NCBI RefSeq assembly: GCF_900142975.1
Contig: NZ_LT670848.1
Coordinates: 682,001-746,000 of the forward strand
Length of the DNA stretch: 64,000 nucleotides
Direction of reading: 5' to 3'
Source of the DNA: Salegentibacter salegens
Lineage (GTDB): Bacteria; Bacteroidota; Bacteroidia; Flavobacteriales; Flavobacteriaceae
The translations under genes were made by a program, and so were the position numbers. This document shows positions 1 through 8,495 of the stretch, one piece after another; within the stretch, counting starts at the first letter, position 1, and each line of letters begins with the position of its first letter. The notes beneath the pieces are model-generated. The model was given only the letters and a program-made list of their open reading frames with translations, was not told the DNA's origin and did not search any database.

Positions 1-419
1 TACGGGGTCACAGGGTGAATGAAGCTCCCGCGGTACTCTTGCGCCATGGGAAAGTATTTGTAACATTTTCTGCCAGTGCTACAGATGCCAATTATTCTAT
101 AGGCTTAATGTGGGCTTATGCCGATGCTAATTTGCTTGATCCCGATTCTTGGCATAAATTATCAAAACCGGTATTTTATAGCAATCCCGATCTGGATCGC
201 TTTGGTCCCGGCCACAACAGTTTTACAAAAGCTAAAGACGGCAAGACAGATATAATGATCTATCACGCCCGTGATTATAAGGAAATTGAGGGAGAGGCAC
301 TATACGATCCCAATCGTCACACCCGCGCAAGAGTGCTGAGGTGGAAAGACGGAATGCCCTTTTTTGGCCAGGAACTAAGTGATAAAGAAATGAGTCAAAG
401 AAATACTAAGCAGAATTAA
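1..419 (+). CDS. GH43-type glycosidase, C-terminal part (cut by window start)
   Basis: The reading frame is open to the first base (codons start at position 3), so the apparent GTG start at 15 is probably an internal valine and the gene begins outside the window. About 138 residues remain. Visible blocks are NEAPAVL, FVTFSAS followed by Y-S-I-G, GPGHNSFT and MIYHARDY, then DPNRHTRARVLRW. These match the last blades of five-bladed family 43 beta-propellers (alpha-L-arabinofuranosidase or xylosidase type), where the GPGHNS block supports the active site. Enzymes of this family remove arabinose or xylose side chains from plant or algal polysaccharides. The N-terminal signal and catalytic acids cannot be seen, so substrate is not assigned. 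It ends before a perfect hairpin at 491-519. Confidence 0.75.
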   Translation, partial: RGHRVNEAPAVLLRHGKVFVTFSASATDANYSIGLMWAYADANLLDPDSWHKLSKPVFYSNPDLDRFGPGHNSFTKAKDGKTDIMIYHARDYKEIEGEALYDPNRHTRARVLRWKDGMPFFGQELSDKEMSQRNTKQN

Positions 420-490
420 ATAAAGATTTTTAAATCGTTATTCTGATTATTTCAGAATCCGGGATGTTGACATTCAAAAGCAAGAGACAT

Positions 491-519
491 AACCTGCTCA
501 CCTCGATGGTGAGCAGGTT
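491..519 (+). terminator. 12-bp perfect hairpin after the GH43 gene
   Basis: AACCTGCTCACC, a 5-base loop and GGTGAGCAGGTT form a perfect 12-bp stem 70 bases after the GH43 stop. Only a short T run (TTTA) follows, so it is a probable but not classical intrinsic terminator. Confidence 0.55.
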
Positions 520-701
520 TAGCCAGGGGAAGTAGAAATTTATTTACCTGAGGTCTTTATATTATTTCTCATCATATTCGTGTGATTTTGCAGTTATTTA
601 TTTTAGAACGCTCAATAATTTTATAACTTAAACCTACTTTTTCTAATTCCCACTACATCTAAAATGTTAGACAGTATTTAGAAGCTACTAAAAATTAGGT
701 T

Positions 702-1066
702 ATGAAAACAACACCCAAACACAACCAGCGAATGGCAAAAATGACTTTTGCTTCGGTATATCCGCATTATCTAGCAAAGGCGGAGAAGAAAGGCCGGACA
801 GAAGAAGAATTGTAGAAGGTTATTGAATGGTTAACAGGTTATGATGAAAAAAGCAAAAGGAACTTATTGAAGAGAAAGTAAGCTTTGAGAATTTTTTCAA
901 TAAAACAAATCTAAATGCAAATGCGCACCTCATTACCGGAGTAATTTGTGGCTATCGGGTAGAGGAAATCGATAATCCTTTGACCCAAAAAGTAAGATAT
1001 TTAGACAAATTGGTAGATGAATTGGCGAAAGGCAAAAAGATGGAAAACATTCTGCGAACTAAGTAG
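702..1066 (+). pseudogene. DUF2200 family protein, disrupted by a stop and a frameshift
   Basis: The start ATG at 702 opens a frame with MTFASVYPHYLAKAEKKGR, then hits an in-frame TAG at 813-815 where the family has an ordinary residue. The same frame carries on with [12 protein letters not shown] and then shifts by one base near the A-rich stretch at about 855. The remaining protein ([44 protein letters not shown]) runs in the second frame to the TAG at 1064. Together they rebuild a roughly 120-residue DUF2200 protein, a small family of unknown function. Two independent lesions show that the gene is dead and not a sequencing slip. No neighbour suggests a role. Confidence 0.8.
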
Positions 1067-1265
1067 TGCCTTTACTAATAGTAAGACTGGAACAACTGAG
1101 GTTGTTGCGACGGAGTTCCTATTGTTACCTACAATTCCGCACGAGTACAAATTTTATTAAAAACAATATATCCGACCTTCCTTAATAACTCATTATGTTT
1201 GAGTACTTCATAAATTGATTTTTATTTCAGCGTATAGACACCCTTATTCTTACTCAAAATCTTTG

Positions 1266-1273
1266 TAATTTTG
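1266..1273 (+). promoter_or_regulatory. Possible -7 box for the antiterminator gene
   Basis: TAATTTTG fits the Bacteroidota -7 consensus TAnnTTTG, about 78 bases before the UpxY-like start codon. The upstream -33 region has only TTATTC where TTG is expected, so this is a weak call. Confidence 0.3.
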
Positions 1274-1350
1274 ATTCTACTAACTAACAATTCAATCTAA
1301 ATTTCTTCAAAATCACCCTACTGCGAAGAGATAAAAAATAAATCTTAGAT

Positions 1351-1824
1351 ATGTCGTGGTACGTTTTATATACCAAACCCAGAATGGAAAAAAAAGTGGC
1401 CGAAGGTTTGGAACAAATGGGGGTGGAGGTCTATTGTCCTTTGATCACTGAAATAAAACAATGGAACGACCGGAAGAAAAAGCTTAGAACCCCTCTTTTT
1501 AAATCCTATGTATTTATTAAACTCGAAGAAAAAAGCCGAAACCAGGTTTTTGATGTACCGGGCGTGGTGCGGTATTTATTCTGGTTAGGCAAACCTGCAA
1601 TAGTAAAAGACAGGGAAATAGAAATAATCCGGGAGTGGCTGGAAGAAGATAGGGTAGACGATGCTAAGGTAGAACACCTTAACGCGGGTGATAAAATAAC
1701 CATTAAAAACGGAGCCTTTAAACAGCAAGAAGCCATTATTCGGGATATAGGAAAAAGAAAAATGCGTCTCGTGCTGCCACATCTTGGGTTTACGGTAGAA
1801 GTAAAAACCAAAGAGGTTATTTAG
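1351..1824 (+). CDS. UpxY/NusG-like transcription antiterminator
   Basis: The 157-residue protein has the NusG N-terminal fold: it starts MSWYVLYTKPRMEKKVAEGL, continues with YCPLITE and then LFKSYVFIKL and VPGVVRYLFW. A C-terminal KOW segment (around residues 110-150) contains INGAF-like and PHLGFTVEV blocks. This is the layout of UpxY/LoaP-type specialised NusG paralogues, which ride on RNA polymerase and prevent early termination in long polysaccharide operons. It is the first gene before the polysaccharide genes and is followed by a 760-base untranslated stretch, the usual position. It most likely controls the operon that starts at 2588. Confidence 0.85.
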   Translation: MSWYVLYTKPRMEKKVAEGLEQMGVEVYCPLITEIKQWNDRKKKLRTPLFKSYVFIKLEEKSRNQVFDVPGVVRYLFWLGKPAIVKDREIEIIREWLEEDRVDDAKVEHLNAGDKITIKNGAFKQQEAIIRDIGKRKMRLVLPHLGFTVEVKTKEVI

Positions 1825-2587
1825 TTAAAATTTTTTATGATCTTCTAAATTTAATTTTATTCCAGGCAACTTTCCCTGAGGCTTCCAGGTTACTTATTCT
1901 TCTTTCTTCTGATGAAAATATTTAATTTTTTCTTTAATAAATGCCAGGCGAAATTCAACAAGTTTTTCAGGCTATGAATATGGAATAAATATCTGTAAAC
2001 CTTACATTAAATTTAAGGAATGGTCACATTCAATTCATTTTTGTTATGCAGAAAGGGATTAAATTTAAAAATTAATGAAAGTTAATTTTAGTTAGGAATT
2101 TTAACATATTGGACTTGGCAGGGCTCTTAGATGTGTTCTATCTTCGCGGCTTTAACGGAAAACAAATTCTATTTACGCTTTTCCATAATTTTTTTTAATT
2201 GTTGCCGTTATTATGGGCAGCAACTATATAAAAACAGTTGATAATTGAAGATACAGCGAGGGTCAAAAATGTGACTCACTGTGGCGAAGCCGTATTCAGT
2301 TGGCAGTTGTGGGTAGGAAGTTTCCAGTTTTTTAACCGACAACTCACAATCGATAACTGACAACCGAATAAAAACCAAATCTATCGTCTACGGACTAACA
2401 ACTGACAACTAATCATTTTGCAGCTCCCTACAATTGCAAAATACCTAAACCTTTTTATGGTGTAACCCACCTCCGTACTCCGACGGAAAAAATCTAAATT
2501 TTTAGCAACAGTAACTGAAGCGCTTGTAAAAGTGTCTAAAGCTATGCTCTTGTCTTAAAATCACTGACTGATCAAAGAATAATAGAA
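1825..2587 (+). other. Long non-coding leader between antiterminator and polysaccharide genes
   Basis: I find no credible gene in these 763 bases. Between about 2297 and 2414 the sequence contains degenerate copies of the decamer AACTGACAAC in both orientations (for example CAGTTGGCAGTTGT at about 2297, ATAACTGACAACC at about 2353, CAACTGACAACT at about 2399), a dispersed-repeat style common in flavobacterial intergenic DNA. The length and position fit an operon leader in which an UpxY-like factor would act, but no specific recognition site can be named. Confidence 0.5.
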
Positions 2588-3976
2588 ATGAACGAAAACA
2601 TTAAAATTGCAGTAATAGGCCTTGGATATGTAGGGCTTCCTTTAGCCAGGCTTTTCGCTACTAAGTTCCCGGTAGTAGGATTTGATATCAACAAAGACAG
2701 GGTAGCAGAGCTTCAAAAAAGACACGACAGTACACTCGAAGTAGAAGATGAAATACTTCAACAGGTTCTGGTTAGTGATATAAAATCTTTAGCGACGCGT
2801 CATCCTGAACTTGTCACCTCGAGCGCAGTCGAGAGGTCAGGGTCGACTGGGAATCGTCATCCTGAACTTGTTTCAGGATCTAACACGAATGAAACTCAAA
2901 ATGGCTTGTATGTTACTGATCAATTAGAAAACATTGCGGACTGCAACCACTACATCATCACCGTCCCCACCCCAATAGATAAAAATAACCGCCCCGATCT
3001 TACTCCGCTATACAAAAGCAGCGAAAGCGTGGCTAAGGTGTTAAAGCAAGGAGATATCGTGATCTATGAATCTACCGTGTATCCAGGAGTTACGGAAGAC
3101 GAATGTGTGCCGGTACTGGAGAAGCATAGCGGACTCAAATTCAACGAAGATTTCTTTGTAGGTTATTCGCCGGAAAGGATTAACCCGGGAGATAAGGAGC
3201 ATACGGTAGAGAAAATCTTAAAAGTAACCGCGGGTTCTACACCTGAAGTTGGGAAAAAAGTAGATGCGCTTTATAAAGAAGTGATTACCGCCGGTACCCA
3301 CCTGGCACCAACTATTAAAGTAGCTGAAGCCGCTAAGGTGATAGAGAATTCCCAACGAGATATTAATATTGCTTTTGTAAACGAATTGGCAAAGATTTTT
3401 AATAAGATGAATATTGACACCCAGGATGTTTTGGAAGCCGCAGGAACAAAATGGAACTTTTTGCCCTTTAAACCCGGTCTTGTAGGTGGGCATTGTATAG
3501 GCGTAGATCCTTATTACCTGGCGCAAAAAGCTCAGGAAATAGGCTATCATCCCGAAATCATCCTGGCGGGAAGGCGTATGAATGACTCTATGGGAAAATA
3601 TGTAGCGACTGAAGTGATTAAGCTGATGTTGCAAAACGAACTTAAAGTAAAAGGTGCCAACATCCTGGTATTGGGTTTCACTTTTAAAGAGAACTGCCCA
3701 GATGTGCGGAATACCAGGGTGGTAGATGTAGTCAACGAACTGCAATCTTATGGCACCAACCTCACTATTTACGATCCCCTGGCGAATCCTGCAGAGGTTA
3801 AACACGAATATGGCCTGCAAACCACCAGACAACTACCTAAACAGAAGTTTGATGCAGTGGTTTTAACTGTTGCTCATAAAGAGTTCTTGGAGATGGACCT
3901 GGAGCAGTTTAAAGCTAAACCTGCGGTGGTATATGATGTGAAGGGTGTATTAAAAATAGTAGAAGGGAAGTTATGA
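2588..3976 (+). CDS. tviB: UDP-HexNAc 6-dehydrogenase (TviB/WbpO family) carrying a repeat insertion
   Basis: This NAD-dependent enzyme oxidises C6 of a UDP-N-acetylhexosamine to the uronic acid, a precursor for surface polysaccharide. The N-terminal Rossmann motif is VIGLGYVGLPLA. TVPTPID, SPERINPGD, EAAKVIENSQRDINIAF and the active-site loop GGHCIGVDPYYLA follow, and the C-terminal half has GFTFKENCPDVRNTRVVD, the TviB/WbpO signature. At 462 residues it is about 35-40 longer than usual. The excess is residues 71 to about 100, encoded by two palindromic intergenic-type repeats (RHPELVTSS and RHPELVSGS) placed between the second Rossmann strand and the LYVTDQLENI block. The frame is kept, so the protein may still be active. 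It is the first gene of the polysaccharide operon. Confidence 0.9.
   Translation: MNENIKIAVIGLGYVGLPLARLFATKFPVVGFDINKDRVAELQKRHDSTLEVEDEILQQVLVSDIKSLATRHPELVTSSAVERSGSTGNRHPELVSGSNTNETQNGLYVTDQLENIADCNHYIITVPTPIDKNNRPDLTPLYKSSESVAKVLKQGDIVIYESTVYPGVTEDECVPVLEKHSGLKFNEDFFVGYSPERINPGDKEHTVEKILKVTAGSTPEVGKKVDALYKEVITAGTHLAPTIKVAEAAKVIENSQRDINIAFVNELAKIFNKMNIDTQDVLEAAGTKWNFLPFKPGLVGGHCIGVDPYYLAQKAQEIGYHPEIILAGRRMNDSMGKYVATEVIKLMLQNELKVKGANILVLGFTFKENCPDVRNTRVVDVVNELQSYGTNLTIYDPLANPAEVKHEYGLQTTRQLPKQKFDAVVLTVAHKEFLEMDLEQFKAKPAVVYDVKGVLKIVEGKL
2798..2886. repeat. Two palindromic dispersed repeats inserted in-frame in tviB
   Basis: Two units both begin CGTCATCCTGAACTTGT. The first (2798-2841) continues into the palindrome CCTCGAGCGCAGTCGAGAGG, and the second (2855-2886) closes as TTTCAGGATCT, forming a hairpin. 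The same family occurs between genes at 56099-56126 as AGATCCTGAA..TTCAGGATGACG. Both units are read in frame as HPELV peptides. Confidence 0.85.
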
Positions 3977-4146
3977 CGTAGTTGCGTATTCTCGTAATTG
4001 GGTTAGAACCATTCAATTCCGACGATTTCTCTAGAGGACCTGGATGATATGAAAGAAAATATATCGTATAAACTAATTTAGGCACGACTGATTTAAAATC
4101 AAAACAATAAAGATATGAATCAATTTATTTAGGATCAAAGAATTAA

Positions 4147-5640
4147 ATGTCCTCTTCAAAAACCATAGCTAAAAACACTTTATTCCTATATTTTAGGATG
4201 TTCCTGGTAATGGGGGTTACGCTTTATATGTCCCGAATCGTACTGGAGCAACTTGGTGTGTCAGATTTCGGTATTTATTCTTTAGTAGGGGGAATTGTAG
4301 CTTTATTTGGTTTTTTAAATTCTTCTATGTCCTCAGCTACTCAACGATATTTGGCGTTCGATCTTGGAAAAAAGGATGAAAGTAGGTTACAAAAAACCTT
4401 TAGTGTAACACTAACTATCCATATAGCAATTGCAGTAATCATTTTATTTTTTGCAGAGACCATAGGACTCTGGTATGTGAATAATAAAGTTGTATTACCT
4501 CCCGATAGGCTTTTTGCAGCTAATATTGTTTATCAATTTTCTGTTTTAACGGCTTTAATAGGCATCATCCAAGTGCCTTATGATTCACTTATCATTGCTT
4601 ATGAAAAGATGAATGTTTATGCGTATATAAGTATTGTTGAAGTATGTTTAAAATTAGGCTTGGTGTTTCTTTTAGTTGTTTATGGAGGTGATAAGTTGAT
4701 TGCTTATGCGGCAATGATGTTTTTAGTTTCCCTGATTATTAGAATTGCCTATCAAATCTATTGTAGGAGAAATTATAAAGCAAGTAAATATAGTTTTGAA
4801 TATGACAAAACTTATTTTAAAGAATTGATTAGCTATTCAGGGTGGAATCTTTTTGGAGGTCTTGCTTCTGTAAGTAGAGGGCAGGGAATTAATATTGTAC
4901 TTAACTTATTTTTCGGAACAGTTGTAAACGCAGCTTATGGCTTAACCTTACAAGTGCAAAGTGCCGTTAATCAGTTTGTAACAAATTTTCAAAGAGCTGT
5001 TAATCCTCAAATTATAAAAACTTATTCAGAAGGAAATTTAGAACGAATGCATAAACTTGTCATTCAAAGCTCAAAATTTTCTTTTTTGTTGATGTTGCTC
5101 ATAATTGCTCCAATTTTGTTTAATACCGATTTCATTTTAAACCTTTGGCTTAAAAACCCACCACAATACACCACTATTTTTGTACAATTAAGTTTAATAG
5201 GCGTTTTAGTAGACTGTATATCTGGACCATTAATGGTTGCGGTGCAGGCTACTGGGAAAATTAAAAATTATCAAATTTTAATAGGAAGTCTCATTATTTT
5301 AACTCTACCACTTGCAGCTATTTGGCTGTATTATGGAGGTAAACCTGCGGTAGTTTTTTATTCGATAATATTAATTAATTTTTTATCATTAATATCTCGT
5401 TTATTCTTCTTGAAAGCCTTATTAAATTTAAAAATTAGTAAATTCTTAAAGGGTACCTTTTTAAGAATTGTTTTGGTATCGGCTATTGTTTATGTGCTTT
5501 TTACTCTATTGAAAGAATATAATTTATCCAATGGATGGTGGAGTCTAATAATTACACTCCTCATCAGTGCATTCTGTGTTTTGTCTATAGGTTTAAGTAA
5601 ATCGGATTATGTTTTGTTAAAGTCTTTTATAAAAAAATGA
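4147..5640 (+). CDS. Wzx-like polysaccharide flippase (MATE/MOP superfamily)
   Basis: The 497-residue protein is strongly hydrophobic with roughly twelve to fourteen predicted membrane helices, beginning SSSKTIAKNTLFLYFRMFL and then YMSRIVLEQLGVSDFGIYSLVGG, the standard N-terminus of lipid-linked oligosaccharide flippases. It would move undecaprenyl-diphosphate-linked repeat units across the inner membrane to the periplasm. It lies in the polysaccharide operon and its stop overlaps the start of the nitroreductase-like gene (ATGA), implying translational coupling. The low GC and A/T-rich codon use compared with tviB are typical of variable polysaccharide loci and hint at lateral transfer. Confidence 0.88.
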   Translation: MSSSKTIAKNTLFLYFRMFLVMGVTLYMSRIVLEQLGVSDFGIYSLVGGIVALFGFLNSSMSSATQRYLAFDLGKKDESRLQKTFSVTLTIHIAIAVIILFFAETIGLWYVNNKVVLPPDRLFAANIVYQFSVLTALIGIIQVPYDSLIIAYEKMNVYAYISIVEVCLKLGLVFLLVVYGGDKLIAYAAMMFLVSLIIRIAYQIYCRRNYKASKYSFEYDKTYFKELISYSGWNLFGGLASVSRGQGINIVLNLFFGTVVNAAYGLTLQVQSAVNQFVTNFQRAVNPQIIKTYSEGNLERMHKLVIQSSKFSFLLMLLIIAPILFNTDFILNLWLKNPPQYTTIFVQLSLIGVLVDCISGPLMVAVQATGKIKNYQILIGSLIILTLPLAAIWLYYGGKPAVVFYSIILINFLSLISRLFFLKALLNLKISKFLKGTFLRIVLVSAIVYVLFTLLKEYNLSNGWWSLIITLLISAFCVLSIGLSKSDYVLLKSFIKK

Positions 5641-6677
5641 GAGAAAAATTTAAAAATATCATAAGGGGTATTTTAGGTGATAATTTTACTGAAGCCTTCC
5701 TTCAAAAAGCTAAGAAAAACAGAAGTTTATTTTACTTATTAACAAATACATATAGCGATTTTCGACTTTATTACCAATACTCTACCCTCTTTAAACTTGA
5801 TAATTTAAAGAAAGAAGAGGCATTGTTAATTCTTGACTATCATTCTATTGAAAAGGGAATGTTATACCTAAACATGAAACCCAGATTTGCTCAAAATAGG
5901 GTGGAAAGAATTCACAAATATTTGAAATCAGAGAATCTATTAGAAAATTTAAACAGAACGCAGATTGAAGTTACTCTAAAAGTGATGTGTAAATATTATG
6001 AAATACATCAAGAGAAAAATATTAATATTGAGGATTATTTTTCTCAGGAACTTTATGAAAAATATAAGTTACTGCTTAAAAATAATTATGTAAAAGAATT
6101 TTCCGGTGCTATTGATTCATCTTATGAAGATTTTTACCAAAATGCATCCGCATCTTTTGATAAATTTGCCATCTCTAGAAAAAGTATTCGAACCTACACA
6201 GGAGAAAAAGTAAAGCCTGAATTAATTGAGAAAGCTATTTCTTTGTCATTAACAGCGCCTTCCGTCTGTAATAGGCAAGCTAACACGGTCTATTTATTGG
6301 AGGATAAGGAAAAAATAGATAAAGTTTTGAAAATCCAGGGTGGTTTTACTGGGTATGAAGAGAAAGTAAGCCAATTATTAATTCTCACTAATAATAGAAA
6401 TTATTATTATACTGTAGGGGAAAGAAATCAATTTTATATTGATGGTGGCGTTTTTCTTTTAAATCTTTTGTACTCTCTTCACTTCTATAATATAGCAAGC
6501 TGTCCCGCTAATTGGGGGAAAATGGTCAAGGATGAAAAGGAATTAGATAAAATTATTTCAATTCCTAAATCGGAGAAAATTATTTGCCTTATTCCAATTG
6601 GTATTGCAACAGCCAATTTTAGAGTTACTTTATCTAAACGTAGGAATGTAGAAGAAACTTTAAAGAAGCTACAATAG
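5637..6677 (+). CDS. Nitroreductase-family protein of a polysaccharide operon
   Basis: The first 170 of 346 residues are an unassigned helical region (it contains LDYHSIEKGM). The second half is an FMN nitroreductase-type domain: FAISRKSIRTYTGEKV, LSLTAPSVCNRQ, IDGGVFLLNLLYSLH and IPIGIA. Such two-part proteins recur in bacterial exopolysaccharide clusters next to pyruvyl transferases. The reaction is not known, but a flavin-dependent redox step on a sugar or cofactor is the reasonable guess. Its start overlaps the flippase stop and it precedes the pyruvyl transferase by 100 bases. It is complete and shows no frameshift. Confidence 0.8.
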   Translation: MREKFKNIIRGILGDNFTEAFLQKAKKNRSLFYLLTNTYSDFRLYYQYSTLFKLDNLKKEEALLILDYHSIEKGMLYLNMKPRFAQNRVERIHKYLKSENLLENLNRTQIEVTLKVMCKYYEIHQEKNINIEDYFSQELYEKYKLLLKNNYVKEFSGAIDSSYEDFYQNASASFDKFAISRKSIRTYTGEKVKPELIEKAISLSLTAPSVCNRQANTVYLLEDKEKIDKVLKIQGGFTGYEEKVSQLLILTNNRNYYYTVGERNQFYIDGGVFLLNLLYSLHFYNIASCPANWGKMVKDEKELDKIISIPKSEKIICLIPIGIATANFRVTLSKRRNVEETLKKLQ

Positions 6678-6777
6678 AATCTTATATTATTCATTTACAA
6701 ACTCGTTAACTTTAATAACATGTTGAGAAAGAACGAGAAATAAATCTAACTCGTTCAATTTTAGAAAGAATCAAATC

Positions 6778-7923
6778 ATGAAAATAGGAATTATCACTCA
6801 TCCACTAATCTATAATTATGGAGGGATATTACAAAACTATGCCCTCCAGGATATCTTAAAAGAAATGGGGCATGAAGTTTATACCATCGATAGGCTGCCT
6901 AAAACACCTATCAAAACTAAATTTTTGTCTTTAGGGAAAAGAATCTTGCTGAAATTAAGCGGAAAAAATATCAAATTAAGGGGGTGGCAGTCCAATGAAG
7001 AATTTAAAATTATAAATAAAAATACAAGAGGGTTTGTTGAAAACAATATCATTCTTACAGAAGGAATTACAAATAATTCTGAAATAAATAAAATTCATAG
7101 AAAGTATAAGTTTGATGCTTATGTGGTGGGGAGCGACCAGGTATGGAGACGCAATGAAGCAAGAGGGAATAATCTTGAATTTCTTGACTTTCTTGAAGAT
7201 AACAATGAGGTAAAAAAAATAGCTTATTCGGCTTCTTTTGGAGTATCCGAATGGGAATTTAATGAAGAAGAAACAAAGAAATTTAAAAGATTGGCCCAAT
7301 TATTTGATCCTATTTCTGTGCGAGAAGATGCTGCTGTTCAACTTTGCCAGGATTATTTAAATGTTGAGGCACAACATCTAGTAGATCCCACAATGTTATT
7401 GACAAAAGATAAGTTTATTTCTGTGGTTGAGGCTAAAAATATCAAAAAGAGCGACGGAAATTTATTTTCTTATGTATTAGATAGAAATGAAACTAAGAAG
7501 AAAATAATTGATAATATAAGTGAGGAATTAGGAATGAAATACTTTGAAGTGATGCCGGAACAAAACTTTAAGATAGAATTAGAGCATGGTTTCGACATTC
7601 ATCAATGTGTCTTCCCTGAAATTGAAGAATGGTTAAGAGCTTTTATAGATGCTAAATTTGTGATTACCGATTCTTTTCATGGAACTGCTTTTGCTATACT
7701 TTTTAACAAGCCTTTTATAGCTATTGTTAATAAAAGAAGAGGTGCATCAAGATTTTACTCATTACTAAAAACTTTCGGATTAGAAAATAGGGCAATTACC
7801 GAAGAAGACTCAATAGATTTTAAATTAATTAGCGAAGAAATTGATTTTGCTAAGGTGAATAGAATTCTGAATCAAGAAAGAGAAAAATCAAAAAACTTTT
7901 TAAAAGAAGCTTTAAATGACTAA
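6778..7923 (+). CDS. Polysaccharide pyruvyl transferase family protein
   Basis: This 381-residue protein starts MKIGIITHPLIYNYGGILQN and has the family hallmarks YVVGSDQVWR, KIAYSASFG, an S-V-R-E-D segment and the C-terminal ITDSFHGTAFAILFNKPFI block with its conserved histidine. PF04230 enzymes (WcaK/CsaB type) move pyruvate from phosphoenolpyruvate onto a sugar to make a ketal, giving the polysaccharide a negative charge. It overlaps the following glycosyltransferase by 8 bases, so both are translated from one message. The acceptor sugar cannot be deduced. Confidence 0.88.
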   Translation: MKIGIITHPLIYNYGGILQNYALQDILKEMGHEVYTIDRLPKTPIKTKFLSLGKRILLKLSGKNIKLRGWQSNEEFKIINKNTRGFVENNIILTEGITNNSEINKIHRKYKFDAYVVGSDQVWRRNEARGNNLEFLDFLEDNNEVKKIAYSASFGVSEWEFNEEETKKFKRLAQLFDPISVREDAAVQLCQDYLNVEAQHLVDPTMLLTKDKFISVVEAKNIKKSDGNLFSYVLDRNETKKKIIDNISEELGMKYFEVMPEQNFKIELEHGFDIHQCVFPEIEEWLRAFIDAKFVITDSFHGTAFAILFNKPFIAIVNKRRGASRFYSLLKTFGLENRAITEEDSIDFKLISEEIDFAKVNRILNQEREKSKNFLKEALND

Positions 7924-8433
7924 GCTTAAATTGTCTATAATTGTTCCTGTATATAATATAGAAGAGGACCTCTCTTTTTGTTTAAATTCAATACTTACAC
8001 AAGATTTTAAAGATTATGAATTATTAATAATTAATGATGGAAGCACTGATAATTCAGGCGATATTTGTGAAGATTATGCTTTAAAAGATAACAGAATAAA
8101 TGTTTATCATCAAAAAAATGCAGGGGTAAGTGCAGCAAGAAACTTAGGTTTAGAAAAAGCCAGGGGCGAATGGATTTGCTTTGTAGATGGAGATGATGAA
8201 TTATATCCAAACTCGTTAACTATAGTTTTTGAAGAAGCTAAAAAACGGCTTTCCCAAGTGATCATCGCCAGGGCTTTTACTTATGAAAAAGGCAAAATAA
8301 AAAAAGAAAAATATAAATTTGATGATTCTTTTTTAGAAGTGACTTTTGACGGTTATAGATTGATTACTGAAAAATCTTATAAAAGAGGGACGGTTTGGGG
8401 GTGTCTTTTTAAGCGTGATTTCTTAGAACAGAA
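7916..8433 (+). pseudogene. Family 2 glycosyltransferase, truncated by IS256
   Basis: The N-terminal GT-A fold of a family 2 glycosyltransferase is clear: LSIIVPVYNIEEDL, LIINDGSTD, NAGVSAARNLGLEKARGEWI and the metal-binding FVDGDDELYP. About 173 residues are native. The last residues of the open frame (RV then stop) are read from the IS256 end that begins at 8434. Family members usually need 300 or more residues, so the acceptor-binding half is missing. The lost 3' half is not found elsewhere in the window, and the base sequence on the far side of the IS is unrelated. This fits a deletion between two IS256 copies and not a simple insertion. Confidence 0.85.
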
Positions 8434-8495
8434 GAGGGTGTAATCTCAAGTCTGTCTAGACTTTGAAAATTAAATTAAAATTTTTAGACTAGATT

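Noticed and set aside
1067..1350. Gene in the gap after the DUF2200 remnant
   Set aside because: No frame of useful length or recognisable motif.
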